Assembly: GCA_036245525.1 (NCBI GenBank)
Contig: BTPG01000006.1
Span: forward strand, 72,355,133 to 72,419,132
Source: Semisulcospira habei
Lineage: Eukaryota > Mollusca > Gastropoda > Semisulcospiridae
DNA: 64,000 nt
Reading direction: 5' to 3'
Shown: positions 1 to 10,562 of the stretch, piece after piece
Layout: each line of letters starts with the position of its first letter
How positions within the stretch are numbered: the stretch's first letter is position 1
The notes under the pieces: model-generated
The model's input: only the letters and a program-made list of their open reading frames with translations
Database searches by the model: none
What the model was told of the DNA's origin: nothing
Made by a program: the position numbers and the translations under genes

Positions 1-1286
1 TAACTGCCTTCCACTGCTGCTCTGTGGTGACCGCCTCCTCTTCATTTACTAGCTCCTGTAGCGCTTGAAACCGGTTGGACAGCACCAGTTTGAACTCTTC
101 TCTAACTCCAGTTTCTCTCAGGAGGCCTACATTATAGCGCTGTCTTCTTGTTGTCTCTGTGCGGCTTTTCTTTAGCTTGAGCTTCATTCTTAAGGTAAGC
201 AGATGGTGGTCTGAGGCGACATCTGCTCCCCTCCTCACTCGAACATCTTGAAGGGATCTTCTAAATTTCTTGCTAATGCAGATATGGTCTATTTGGTTCT
301 CTGTCATATGGTCAGGTGAGACCCAAGTTGCTTTGTGTATTCTTCTGTGTGGGAAGATGCTGCCTCCAATGACAAGTCAGTTTAGAGCACAAAAGTCTAC
401 AAACCTCTCCCCGTTCTCACTCATCTCCGAGCCTAGTCCCTGTCTCCCCATCACCTCTTCGTATCCGGTGTTGTCCTCCCCTATTTTGGCATTAAAATCG
501 CCCATGACGATGGTGATGTCTCGCTCCGCACATTTGTCCACGGCACTCTGGAGTCGGTCATAGAACTCCTGTTTCTCTTCCTCGTCACTGTCATTGGTGG
601 GCGCATAACACTGGATGACGTTCAGCTTGAGCTTTTTCTTGGTTCTAAAGGCTGCTGTTATAATTCTTGGCCCAAGAGGTTCCCAGCCCATCAGCGCTCT
701 CTGTGCCACTGGTGACAGCATGAGTGCTACTCCTTCTGTATGGGGGGCATTCTCCTCTTCATGACCTGAATACAGAACCATCTCCCCACTTAACAGCCTT
801 TTCTGGCCAGACTGCGTCCATCTGGCTTCACTGATGCCTAGCAGGGAAAGGTTGTACTTTTGCATTTCCGCTGCTATCTGGGCGGCCTTGCCGCTCTGGT
901 ACATGGTCTTGACATTCCATGTGCCCATGGTTGTATCCCTGGATAGAGAGAGGCGGCTCGGTCCTGTGGCTTCCGAAGACTTCCGGCTTTCACCACAGGA
1001 CGTCATAAGTCTTCTAGTAGAAGAACCTTCCTCCTCCAGGAAAGGAATTACTGTTAGTCTTTTCGTCGGCGTTTTTGTAGCTATTTCCTTTTTTGCAGGG
1101 TGGGGAAGCTACCCCCACGCCCAACCCCCTTACTAGGAGGACCAGGGGTTTTCTGTCGGGGTCACCTTCCCTTAGACCATGTTGGTTCACGGCACCTTAT
1201 TTCATTCGGTGCACCCCTCTCACGAGGGACCCCCTATCCACCACCCAGGGGACGCGCCTCAACGCCGTATGGTCCCAGCGCGAGGA
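1..1286 (-). mobile_element. RTE-clade LINE, 5' part (copy 1), runs off the left edge
   Basis: Minus-strand copy of the window's RTE family, nearly identical to 4968-6248. Its 5' terminus (CCTCGCGCTGGG in sense) is at about 1286, followed by the roughly 200-base 5' UTR and then the endonuclease coding region. An open stretch at 377-1006 starts at the shared MTSCGE methionine and carries the endonuclease motifs TWNV, SEARW, CYAPTN and GDFNAK. It ends where CGA (Arg) has become TGA just after FCALN, so this copy is not functional. The RT half and the 3' end lie outside the window, so its target duplication cannot be checked. Confidence 0.9.
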
Positions 1287-1543
1287 CCCTACATCCAAGC
1301 GCAGCCAAAACTGGTACACACCTCAAATCACCATCCGCTTGGCAACTCAAACTAGGCCAAAAAATTGTCTGCTGGTTAAGCCAAGACTGGTATAAATCAA
1401 AGCAGCAAACATGTCTTTTCTCATATATCAAGAGATTTTAAACAAATTCCAACATACTGCCTCTGTACAAAATGCCAAAGAAGGCAGAAGATTTTTAAAA
1501 AAAAACACTGGTCCTCTTACTGCCTCACCTACCTCATTTGAAT
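1287..1543. repeat. Direct repeat A, copy 1
   Basis: About 255 bp starting CCCTACATCCAAGCGCAG is repeated at 6647-6899 with scattered substitutions and a variable A/T run. Here it abuts the 5' end of the RTE LINE. At 6647 it continues into unrelated unique DNA upstream. The LINE therefore probably inserted into one member of this pair. I see no coding potential. Confidence 0.8.
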
Positions 1544-2940
1544 ATACGTGACGTGTCAGAGAAACTCTCCCACATGAACACCATTCAATCTGCCATCAGT
1601 GCAATCCTTAGACACGAGCTAAGTCAAACCCCAAGTGACACCATTGAATGTTGCTGCATCTTTATGATATGGCCATCATGTGTAGCACATCGCTGTAGCG
1701 TTCACTATGCTGTTTATTTTGGATCATGCATATCTGATGCCATGAAAAACAGACTAGATATCATCAGAATGCCTCCGAAATTGGCATATACATCAAGTAA
1801 TATATCTGATTCTCAGAAATGTTGCATTTGAGGCTCAAGCACATGAAAGTAGTTTTTTTTCATATTTTTTCATAACACACTCCCCTACTTTTTCTGTTTT
1901 TCCAAGTTTTCATACACATGCAATACAGTCAAACTGACTCTCGGTGGGCTGGACAACTGAAAAATGTTACCATAACACTGACATTGATGAAAAATGACAT
2001 TTCAGACCCAAGGCCATTTCCTTGTGTATCTCAGGGCAGCCAAAAAGACAACACACTGGCATCCTCATTGACCCTGTTGACTGGTGACAGCAAGCAGGAA
2101 GAGGCCTGTAACCAGATGCCATGCCCTATATACTGCTTGCAATCTTTTCCTCAGGCAAAAGGAGTCATGAAACAGCTGTGCAATTTAAAAATTAAGTCTA
2201 CTGAGCTATCCCACAGCCAAAAGACCACACAAAACAGCCAAAACTATGCTACACGGGACACACCCCATACACAAGCAAGTGTCTGGAGTGCTTATTTAGG
2301 AGTTAGCAGAGAAAAATGGTTATGTACAGTTCATTTTTATATAAAACACACTTGTCAGAGTCTCAAAACACCTCAACTCATCTTGCAAATGCAGCAGGCA
2401 TGTGTGTGCCAAACCTGTGAACACTTCTGTAAAAGTCTGTACTGGTGGCTGCAGCAGCTGCTCCTATAACAACACACTCAAATGAGCTTTACGCAGTGTA
2501 AAAGTGCTTGTGTTCGGCTCAGAATAGACACCAGAGACATCCCTCATTACAATTACAACATATGCAGCCTATGTTGTATACAAATGTAGCTGGATTATGC
2601 AAAATAACTTCTGTATGTCACATTATTTTGGCGCTTGATTTCACTCGGAGGTCAGCTGTCTGATGAAATGAACCAGCTGACACCGTTTCATTGTAGTTTT
2701 GCTCTTAACCTTTGACCTTAACACCCCCCCACCACCATCCCCCCACCCCACCACCACCACCTCCCCCCCTCCCACCCCCCAACTTCAATACCTGAATGAG
2801 TGCATTTTTTTCATGCATTTAACCAACTGAACGCCCCAAACCCCACCACTTTCAAGGTCAAAGTCAAAGGTCACAGCTCAAGGTCGAACGCCAGACTCAT
2901 GACTAACTGCAAGACAAAAAAATAAATGAACAAACACAGT
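1544..2940. other. Non-genic stretch
   Basis: No recognisable gene. It contains a C-rich tract at about 2725-2780 and a 183-codon open frame at 1918-2469 of biased, unfamiliar composition that I do not accept as a gene. The last bases (2941-2953, AAACATGGGCCAC) are the left target duplication of the following LINE. Confidence 0.5.
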
Positions 2941-2962
2941 AAACATGGGCCACTTACTTACT

Positions 2963-4492
2963 TTACTTACGCCTGTCACCCCTACCCGGGTATAGGCCGT
3001 CGACGAGAGACCTCCAGCAACTCCTGTCCTGTGCTTCTCCTTCGATTCTACTCCAGGTGGTTCCCAGTCTCTTGATGTCTGCTTGGAGGTCTCGACGCCA
3101 GGAGTTTCTCGGCCTACCTCTTTTCCTCTTTCCCTGGGGGTTCCATGACAATGCCTGCCTAGTGATACTGGAAGCTGGCTTTCTCAGACTGTGACCGATC
3201 CATCCCCATCTTCTTCGCCCAATTTCATTCTCTGCTGTTATCTGCTCTGTTCTCTCCCAGAGTCTGACGTTGCTGATCTTCTCTGGCCAGTGGATTTTCA
3301 AAATTCTTCTAAGGCAACTGTTCATGAAGGTCTGTACTCTGTTGACTGTGGTTTTTGTCAATCTCCATGTCTCTGCTCCATATAGGAGAACTGCTTTTAC
3401 ATTGGAGTTGAAAATCCGGACTTTGGTGTGTTGTGACAGCTCTCTGGAACTCCACACTTTTTTCAACTGGAGAAAGGCTGCTCTGGCTTTACCGATTCGT
3501 GCTCTGACATCTGCATCAGTGCCGCCTTTTTTGTCTATGATGCTCCCGAGATAGGTGAAGGACTCCACCTCCTCCAATGGGGTGCCAGCAAGCAAGACTG
3601 GTTCTTCCCTGGTTGCGTTCAGCCTCATTGTCTTTGTTTTCTGTTTGTGAATGGTGAGGCCCACTTGGGACGAGATGTCAGCAAGCCTCGTGGTCTTGTC
3701 CTGCATTTGTTGATGAGTGTGGGACAGTAATGCCAAGTCGTCTGCAAAATCGAGGTCGTCAAGCTGTGTCCACAGTGTCCACTGTATTCCACTTCGTCTG
3801 TGCTCTGTGGTCATCTTCATGACCCAGTCTATGGCCAGTAGGAAGAGGAACGGAGACAGCAGACACCCCTGCCTGACACCAGTTCTGACCTGGAGCTCTC
3901 TGGTGAACTGCCCTTCGTGGATCACGCGACATGTCATGCCATCATAGCTGCTCTTGATCAGGCGGATGAGCTTTGTGGGTACACCGTAGTGTCGTAGGAG
4001 TTTCCACAGAGTCTCTCGGTCCACGCTGTCAAATGCTTTCTCATAATCCACAAAGTTGACGTACAGCGGGGAGCTCCACTCCAGAGACTGTTCCACGATG
4101 ATGCGGAGAGTGGCGATCTGGTCTGTACATGATCGGTTCTTCCTGAATCCTGCTTGCTGGTCTCTCAGCTGGGGGTCAACAGAGCTCTTCATTCTCTCTA
4201 GGATGATCATGTTGAAGACCTTTCCTGGTACTGACAGCAAGGTGATTCCTCTGTAGTTGGAACACTTGCTGAGGTCGCCTTTCTTGGGAAGCTTGATTAG
4301 GTACCCCTCCTTCCAGTCAGCTGGCATCACCTCCTCTTCCCAGATCTTTCCAAACAGTGGGTACAGCATCTCAACTGTTGTCTCTAGGTCTGCTTTCAGA
4401 GACTCCGCTGGGATGCCATCTGGCCCTGCTGCTTTGCCATTCTTCAAAAATGCCACTGCTTTTTCTGATCTCTTCCCGGCTGGGTCTGTCAC
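2963..4492 (-). CDS. RTE LINE reverse transcriptase region
   Basis: A 509-codon frame covering the reverse transcriptase and C-terminal domain. Visible motifs are YRGITLLSVPGKVFN (residue about 80), FVDYEKAFDSVD (motif A, 147), GVRQGCLLSPFLF (motif B, 205), the catalytic FADD (249) and TYLGSIIDKKGG. A basic C-terminal region ends in DGLYPGRGD. The first 10 or so residues come from the frame created by the single-base insertion. In an intact element this is continuous with the endonuclease frame. All catalytic residues I can see are present. Confidence 0.92.
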   Translation of the reverse strand: MTDPAGKRSEKAVAFLKNGKAAGPDGIPAESLKADLETTVEMLYPLFGKIWEEEVMPADWKEGYLIKLPKKGDLSKCSNYRGITLLSVPGKVFNMIILERMKSSVDPQLRDQQAGFRKNRSCTDQIATLRIIVEQSLEWSSPLYVNFVDYEKAFDSVDRETLWKLLRHYGVPTKLIRLIKSSYDGMTCRVIHEGQFTRELQVRTGVRQGCLLSPFLFLLAIDWVMKMTTEHRRSGIQWTLWTQLDDLDFADDLALLSHTHQQMQDKTTRLADISSQVGLTIHKQKTKTMRLNATREEPVLLAGTPLEEVESFTYLGSIIDKKGGTDADVRARIGKARAAFLQLKKVWSSRELSQHTKVRIFNSNVKAVLLYGAETWRLTKTTVNRVQTFMNSCLRRILKIHWPEKISNVRLWERTEQITAENEIGRRRWGWIGHSLRKPASSITRQALSWNPQGKRKRGRPRNSWRRDLQADIKRLGTTWSRIEGEAQDRSCWRSLVDGLYPGRGDRRK

Positions 4493-6047
4493 AGCTGATG
4501 GGTAGGTCGGTCTCTGCCGGCTGGATGTCGGGGGGGTCGGGTGGGCTAGGTCTGTTCAGTAACTCTTCAAAATACTCGGCCCATCTGTCGAGTTGGTCTG
4601 CTCTGTCTGCAATAGGCTTGCCTTCTTTGTCTTTTACTGGTCTTTCTGTATGGCCATACTTACCCGACAATCTTCTGGTAATGTCGTAGAGCTGTTTCAT
4701 GTTGCCGCTGCCTGCTGCCTCTGCTGCCAGGCTGTCTGTGTAGGCCCTCTTGTCTGCCCTGATACTCCTCTTCACCTCGCGGTTGGCTTCCGAGTATTCC
4801 CCCTGTGCCCTTACTTTGGCTGCTCTCGTGCGACTGTTGTTGACCGCTGCTTTCTTCTGCTTCCTCGCTTCTATCTTCTTCAAGGTCTGTGCCAACAGCC
4901 AGTCCTTGTGGTGGTGTTTCCTGAACCCTACAGTGTCTTTGCAGGTTGAGTTCAGCGCCTCTCTAACTGCCTTCCACTGCTGCTCTGTGGTGACCGCCTC
5001 CTCTTCATTTACTAGCTCCTGTAGCGCTTGAAACCGGTTGGACAGCACCAGTTTGAACTCTTCTCTAACTCCAGTTTCTCTCAGGAGGCCTACATTATAG
5101 CGCTGTCTTCTTGTTGTCTCTGTGCGGCTTTTCTTTAGCTTGAGCTTCATTCTTAAGGTAAGCAGATAGTGGTCTGAGGCGACATCTGCTCCCCTCCTCA
5201 CTCGAACATCTTGAAGGGATCTTCTAAATTTCTTGCTAATGCAGATATGGTCTATTTGGTTCTCTGTTGTATGGTCAGGTGAGACCCAAGTTGCTTTGTG
5301 TATTCTTCTGTGTGGGAAGATGCTGCCTCCAATGACAAGTCGGTTTAGAGCACAAAAGTCTACAAACCTCTCCCCGTTCTCACTCATCTCCAAGCCTAGT
5401 CCCTGTCTCCCCATCACCTCTTCGTATCCGGTGTTGTCCTCCCCTATTTTGGCATTAAAATCGCCCATGACGATGGTGATGTCTCGCTCCGCACATTTGT
5501 CCACGGCACTCTGGAGTCGGTCGTAGAACTCTTGTTTCTCTTCCTCGTCACTGTCATTGGTGGGCGCATAACACTGGATGACGTTCAGCTTGAGCTTTTT
5601 CTTAGTTCTAAAGGCTGCTGTTATAATTCTTGGCCCAAGAGGTTCCCAGCCCATCAGCGCTCTCTGTGCCACTGGTGACAGCGTGAGTGCTACTCCTTCT
5701 GTATGGGGGGCATTCTCCTCTTCATGACCTGAATACAGAATCATCTCCCCGCTTAACAGCCTTTTCTGGCCAGACTGCGTCCATCTGGCTTCACTGATGC
5801 CTAACAGGGAAAGGTTGTACTTTTGCATTTCCGCTGCTATCTGGGCGGCCTTGCCGCTCTGGTACATGGTCTTGACGTTCCATGTGCCCATGGTTGTATC
5901 CCTGGATAGAGAGAGGCGGCTCGGTCCTGTGGCTTCCGAAGACTTCCGGCTTTCACCACAGGACGTCATAAGTCTTCTAGTAGAAGAACCTTCCTCCTCC
6001 AGGAAAGGAATTACTGTTAATCTTTTCGTCGGCGTTTTTGTAGCCAT
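4371..6047 (-). CDS. RTE LINE endonuclease region (APE type)
   Basis: A 558-residue open frame encoding the N-terminal half of the retrotransposon polyprotein. The APE-like endonuclease would nick target DNA to prime reverse transcription. Visible motifs are TWNV (about residue 55), SEARW (85), QCYAPTN (158), MGDFNAK (194) and SDH (291). A basic, helix-rich linker follows (residues about 300-500). The frame closes early because of the extra A near 4465, after which about 35 residues are frameshift product. The methionine at 6047 is private to this copy; copies 1, 4, 6 and 8 that reach this point have ATA. The conserved start MTSCGE at 5969 (residue 27) is the more likely family start. Automatic pipelines often label such proteins craniofacial development protein 2-like. 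Confidence 0.9.
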   Translation of the reverse strand: MATKTPTKRLTVIPFLEEEGSSTRRLMTSCGESRKSSEATGPSRLSLSRDTTMGTWNVKTMYQSGKAAQIAAEMQKYNLSLLGISEARWTQSGQKRLLSGEMILYSGHEEENAPHTEGVALTLSPVAQRALMGWEPLGPRIITAAFRTKKKLKLNVIQCYAPTNDSDEEEKQEFYDRLQSAVDKCAERDITIVMGDFNAKIGEDNTGYEEVMGRQGLGLEMSENGERFVDFCALNRLVIGGSIFPHRRIHKATWVSPDHTTENQIDHICISKKFRRSLQDVRVRRGADVASDHYLLTLRMKLKLKKSRTETTRRQRYNVGLLRETGVREEFKLVLSNRFQALQELVNEEEAVTTEQQWKAVREALNSTCKDTVGFRKHHHKDWLLAQTLKKIEARKQKKAAVNNSRTRAAKVRAQGEYSEANREVKRSIRADKRAYTDSLAAEAAGSGNMKQLYDITRRLSGKYGHTERPVKDKEGKPIADRADQLDRWAEYFEELLNRPSPPDPPDIQPAETDLPISCDRPSREEIRKSSGIFEEWQSSRARWHPSGVSESRPRDNS

Positions 6048-6261
6048 TTCCTTTTTTGCAGGGTGGGGAAGCTACCCCCACGCCCAACCCCCTTACTAGG
6101 AGGACCAGGGGTTTTCTGTCGGGGTCACCTTCCCTTAGACCATGTTGGTTCACGGCACCTTATTTCATTCGGTGCACCCCTCTCACGAGGGACCCCCTAT
6201 CCACCACCCAGGGGATGCGCCTCAACGCCGTATGGTCCCAGCGCGAGGAAACATGGGCCAC

Positions 6262-6646
6262 AGTGCAGGTAAACAGGGTGTTGCGATGCAAAATGTGCAA
6301 GAACGCCTATAAAACTGCAAAGAAAGAGATTTTTGGGCAAAATTTTTTAAAAAATTCATGATTTTCTCAGTTTTCCAACTGCAAAGGTCCAAACTCAATG
6401 ATATGTTACATTAAACCAGGTTCTGTCTATGTCGCATATGGTGCCTCTGACAGGCCATAGTACACAGTAGGCCTCCCCTGCAGTCCCATCTGTTAAAATG
6501 TCTGTCCCAGTCATCCCCTAATTTTTCAATTCCCTAAACAACACTACCACCCACTTGCTGCACATTTGCCATGCACAAAATACAAAAATAAAAAAAACAT
6601 CACCCATCTCATTTCCTGGCTATCAACATGATTCTGTACCAACCCT
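6262..6646. other. Unique spacer
   Basis: AT-rich sequence between the right target duplication of the LINE and direct repeat A copy 2. I see no gene or structured element. Confidence 0.5.
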
Positions 6647-6899
6647 ACATCCAAGCGCAGCCAAAACTGGTACACACCTCAAATCACCATCCGCTTGGCA
6701 ACTCAAACTAGGCCAAAAAGAGTCCACTGGTCAAGCCAAGACGGGTATGAATCAAAGCACCAAACATGTATTTTCTCATCTATCAAGAGATTTTAAGCAA
6801 ATTCCAACATACTGCCTCCGTACAAAATGCCAAAGAAGGCAGTTTTTTTTTTTTAAAACACCGGTCCTCTTACTGCCTCACCTACCTCATTTGAATATA
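6647..6899. repeat. Direct repeat A, copy 2
   Basis: Partner of 1287-1543, about 90 percent alike by eye. Both end at CATTTGAATATA, after which the flanks diverge. Confidence 0.8.
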
Positions 6900-8593
6900 T
6901 AACATGACCTATAAACTGTCCCCTTCCTGCCCCGCGCACACACATACACATCATCATGACCCCGGTGGTGGTGGGGGTGTATGTGTTGGGGGGGGGGGAG
7001 GGGGGGGGCGGGGGAGGGGTGGGGGAGGGGGGGCAGGGGAGGGGGGGGGGGGCTAATGATAATCTATTTACTGATTTTGTATGTATTTACACGTCCCCCC
7101 AAACGCAAGGTCTCAAAAGCAACAGGTATGCCAGTGTGTATAGTCTGTAAAACAGAATATTGGCCGTCATGCAGCCACCAGTTCCGTTACTCACCCATTC
7201 AGTCCTGACACACTACAACTGAGATAATATAAATGGGGATGGGAGAGGGGGCCTTGTGTGGCTTTAGGTTGGGGGTGGGGGGTGTCTGGAACCCCCCTCC
7301 CCAGATCCGCCCTGGAGAGCAAACGGGGTTGACTGTCTACTTCCAAAGCTCTTTGATCTGCTGCAGTAGCTAGATGAAAGTCGTTTACCGTATCCAGCAG
7401 AACCAACAGAGAGGTTTGCAAGCCTATTAAATTCTCAGTTGGGATAACTTATGGACCCCCCCCCCCCCCCCCCCCTTTCTAATTACCAGACTGTATCAAA
7501 AGGACCACTGCACTGATTATTCTGGTACAAACTGCACAAGCTCTCCCATCTGAGCAGCAGAGAAGCCAATATGGAACCGATGCAGCCATATACATGTACT
7601 CTCACTGCAACTGCAGAGGCTCACACTGTCTCACTCAATTCGCTGTCACTGCAGCGATGGCGATTCTTGGGAGACAACCAGTGTGAGCCTCTTCCAGACA
7701 GAATGGTGTAAGGGACTAAGCATACTGACACAGCCTTGGCCCCACAATGGACAATGGTGTACAGTGGCCTCTCCAGATTTCTGCCTCTCTCTCAGTCACA
7801 ATGTATGCAGAACCACAAATTACAATTAACACTCTCGATTCAAGGAACCCAAGAGAACCAGTCATAGCAGTATGAGGCACAGATCCTCATGAGTCCTTAC
7901 ACTTGCAAGATCTTATGAGAAGCTATGCCTCCTGCAGATGGAAGAGGCTGGTTGAAGGTCACTCCTTGGGCAGTCCGCCACCAACACTGATTCATTTGGC
8001 AAACCACCAAAAGCAATAACACTTTCATTTCACCACCTGAAGGATGGTTCAATCAGACTAATTTTAGAGTAGTGCCTGAGGAGCTCAGTGTATCTCCAAA
8101 ATTTCTCACCTTGACAGAGATAATCAAGCACTACTCATAAACTATTGTTGATGACATGTCGAATGAACACTGCATTCAGTACTAAAGTGATTTGATTCTG
8201 AAAGTGAAAAGGAAGGAGGTAAGGGCAGAAAATATGACCACAGGTTTCACACAGTTTCAGAAGAGAGAGAGAGAGAGAGAGGCAGTACTTTGTGCAAGAA
8301 GTCATTCACAGATGCCCAGGTGACACCCCCCCACCCCCTCCCCCACCCCCCACACACACACACACCCCTTCTGAGTAATGTTTACACATGGTGAAGATAA
8401 AGTTTAGACTAAATGAGTTTTTTGTTCTTTGACAGATGACTGATCATTATTGACATTTCACTATGTCTCACTGTTCAAACTCAAGGTTCAAAGACAAACA
8501 ATTAGTCAAACAAGTATCAGGCAACCACCCAAACGGCTATCAAAAAGTGACTGCCTGAACCCATAAAGCCCTGACAGAATATGACAGGATGTG
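6900..8593. other. Non-genic stretch with simple repeats
   Basis: No gene recognised. It contains the G-rich tract, a C20 run at 7456-7475, a short (GA)n at about 8266-8281 and a C/CA-rich tract at about 8320-8365. Around 8030-8150 the sequence loosely resembles the palindrome family that is clearer from 8594 onward. Confidence 0.5.
6981..7053 (+). repeat. G-rich tract
   Basis: More than 70 bases of almost pure G with isolated A, C and T. Many runs of four or more G could form quadruplexes on the plus strand. Run lengths are likely unreliable in the assembly. Confidence 0.85.
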
Positions 8594-8662
8594 GATTGAC
8601 CATGATATTTCAAGGTTGGTGTCAGAATAGCTTGGCACCTCCAGGAAATATCATGGTCAATC
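8594..8662. repeat. Imperfect palindrome, family P (copy 1)
   Basis: Perfect 17-bp inverted ends, GATTGACCATGATATTT at 8594-8610 and its complement at 8646-8662. They surround a core with AATAGCTTGGCACCT. Related palindromes lie at 9074, 9272, 9435, 11005 and 35575. Confidence 0.75.
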
Positions 8663-9073
8663 TCTCTCCTGAACTGTCATATAGACCTCAGAGGATATCT
8701 ACACAAATTTGATAATTTCATCCTCAGGACATAAGGAGTTGAATAGGTGGTGTCCTAACACAGGGTCAACTAGGTACAGAAAGAAGAGTAACGGATCAAA
8801 CATGGGTGGTCTGCTTAGGCAGATGGTGGCCTCATATAGGTGGTTGCCCTAACAGGCTTGACTGTACAAAGAAAAACAACAAAGAAACCCTGAAAGCAAA
8901 GGACATGTAAATGAACATACTGGCCAACTAACTGGCCAACCTCAACAAACCAATCACATCCGTACAACTGCTAAAACATTGAACCACTACACCAATCCCT
9001 ACTAACACAATGAGTCCTGAAGTTGAAAATTTCAATTTTCAAAGTTCTCATCTGAAGACTACATTACAAATCA

Positions 9074-9162
9074 GATCAACCATGACATTTCAAAGGTGGT
9101 GCAAAACAGCTTGGCTAGGTTATAGTCTCTTCTGGCAATACCTTTGTAGCATCATGGTTGAT
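9074..9162. repeat. Imperfect palindrome, family P (copy 2)
   Basis: Ends ATCAACCATGA and TCATGGTTGAT are inverted. Inner CAAAGGTGGT pairs with ACCTTTG. The centre carries AGCTTGGCT as in the other copies. Confidence 0.65.
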
Positions 9163-9271
9163 TACTACCCTTGTAGTGTCAGGTATAAATGAATTAACCC
9201 ATTACATCCTGAGGCTGATTTTCTTAAATTTTGCTTATTGTCCTATAGAGCTACATTACAGATCAGGCAAT

Positions 9272-9365
9272 AGATCAACCATTTTAATTCATGGGTGGTG
9301 TCCGAATAGCCTGGTGCCTCAGGCACCAAGCTATTCTGGCACTCCCCTTGAACTATCATAGTCAA
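9272..9365. repeat. Imperfect palindrome, family P (copy 3)
   Basis: The core at 9304-9336 reads GAATAGCCTGGTGCC followed by its near complement around a short centre. Outer arms carry GGGTGGTGTC and ACTATCATAGTC. Confidence 0.7.
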
Positions 9366-9434
9366 ATTAATATCAAGCAAAAGTGTATCAGGTTGTAAAG
9401 AGTTAACCCACTGTGCCCCTAATGTCAACTTCCC

Positions 9435-9483
9435 TTAGGTGCCAAGCTATTCTGGCACCACCCTTAAACTATCATTGTTAATC
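9435..9483. repeat. Family P palindrome, right half only (copy 4)
   Basis: Contains GGTGCCAAGCTATTCTGGCA followed by CCACCCTTAAACTATCAT, the same as the right arm of the other copies. The left arm is absent or worn away. Confidence 0.55.
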
Positions 9484-9501
9484 ATCTTGGAACTGTTATA
9501 G

Positions 9502-10562
9502 ATGATAAGTTTGTCCTTTAACGCAAACACCACCGTCATACACAAGAAATGTCAGTCACGCATCTACTGCCTCCAGAAACTCGGGAAGCTGAATGTGAAC
9601 CCCTCTGTCCTTCAAACTTTTTACTGCTCTCTTATTGAGTCTGTCATCACTTTCGGTTCTGTGTGCTGGTATGGAGGTCTGAGTGTGAAGAACAAAAACA
9701 CCCTGGCACGAATGGTAAACATCTGCAGCAAAGTGACTGGCAGTAAGCAAGCCAGTGTGGAGTCCCTGTATGAACAGCGTGTGGTGAGAAAGGGTAGGCA
9801 GATTGCTTCAGACAGATCCCATGTCCTTGCCCATCTCTATGAACTCCTCTCCTCTGGCCGCAGACTCCGCACGCACAAAGCTAGGACACTCAGACTACAG
9901 CACAGTTTCATACCCAAATCCATCACTCTAAGCAATCCGTAGGTACATCCACGCATACCCAAACCTAACTCCTCCCCCTATCCTCCTTTACCTGTGCAAT
10001 CAGTAGGAATGGAGCTTGTTGATTTTAAAAAAGTGATTATATTGTGTTTTATTTGGTGGTGAACATGGATATATTGGGATTGTTGTTACTGAGTGTTTAC
10101 CCATTAATTATTTTACTAAGGTAGATTTTAATTACGCAGCTTGTGCAATAAATGTAATAATGTATTGGGACATTTGTATAATAAGTAGTGAGGGTTAGGA
10201 TTAGGTTGAAACACACGTATTATGAATGCATGTGTAGAGGTGGGTGTGAATGTATAAGTGCCGCTCAGTTCAGTCCATAAAAGATGTTTATGTGTGAGAT
10301 GTGTAAGAATTATGTGTAAAGATTTTGTGGTGTTCACTTATGTCCATTTGGAATTTATAGCTGTGCAAGTGCAGGGAGAAAATGTTCATAATTATGTTAT
10401 AATGTTTTCATGTCTTTCTGTAACATAGTGAACTGAACTAAGTGTCTGATCTGTACTCACCATCACTATATTTCATCTTGTTTGTATTATTTGTTATAAA
10501 TGTACCACAACCGAATTTCTCTTTTTGAGATAATAAAGTACTCTTATTCTTATTATTCTTAT
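9502..10562 (+). mobile_element. 5'-truncated L2/CR1-like LINE, 3' end
   Basis: An open frame at 9502-9942 (146 codons) matches by eye the extreme C-terminal part of L2/CR1-group reverse transcriptases. It has KCQSRIYCLQKL, FYCSLIESVITFGSVCWYGG, KNKNTLARMVNICSKVTG and a final SFIPKSITLSNP. About 600 bases of 3' UTR follow, with an AATAAAG signal near 10532. The element ends in a short TTATTC-type repeat at about 10535-10562, as such LINEs often do. The catalytic RT core and endonuclease are missing. Family placement is from remembered motif patterns. Confidence 0.75.

Larger units (their letters stand above)
2954..6248 (-). mobile_element. Near-intact full-length RTE-clade LINE (copy 2)
   Basis: A 3.3-kb retrotransposon flanked by a perfect 13-bp target-site duplication, AAACATGGGCCAC, at 2941-2953 and 6249-6261. 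In sense orientation it has a roughly 200-nt GC-rich 5' UTR, an APE-type endonuclease, a reverse transcriptase and almost no 3' UTR. The 3' end is the short tail GGCGTAAGTAAAGTAAGTAAG rather than poly(A), which is typical of RTE elements. Endonuclease and RT lie in two overlapping frames that differ by one extra A in a run near 4465-4470 (five here, four in copy 4). One base separates it from an uninterrupted frame of about 1,027 codons. It looks like the youngest copy here. Confidence 0.95.

Noticed and set aside
1918..2469. 183-codon plus-strand open frame
   Set aside because: Unfamiliar, His/Gln/Ser/Thr-rich composition, no motif, no splice or polyadenylation context; consistent with chance in low-GC noncoding DNA.
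3191..4689. Several 60-110 codon frames opposite the RTE RT
   Set aside because: Shadows on the opposite strand of a real RT gene, repeated identically at each copy.
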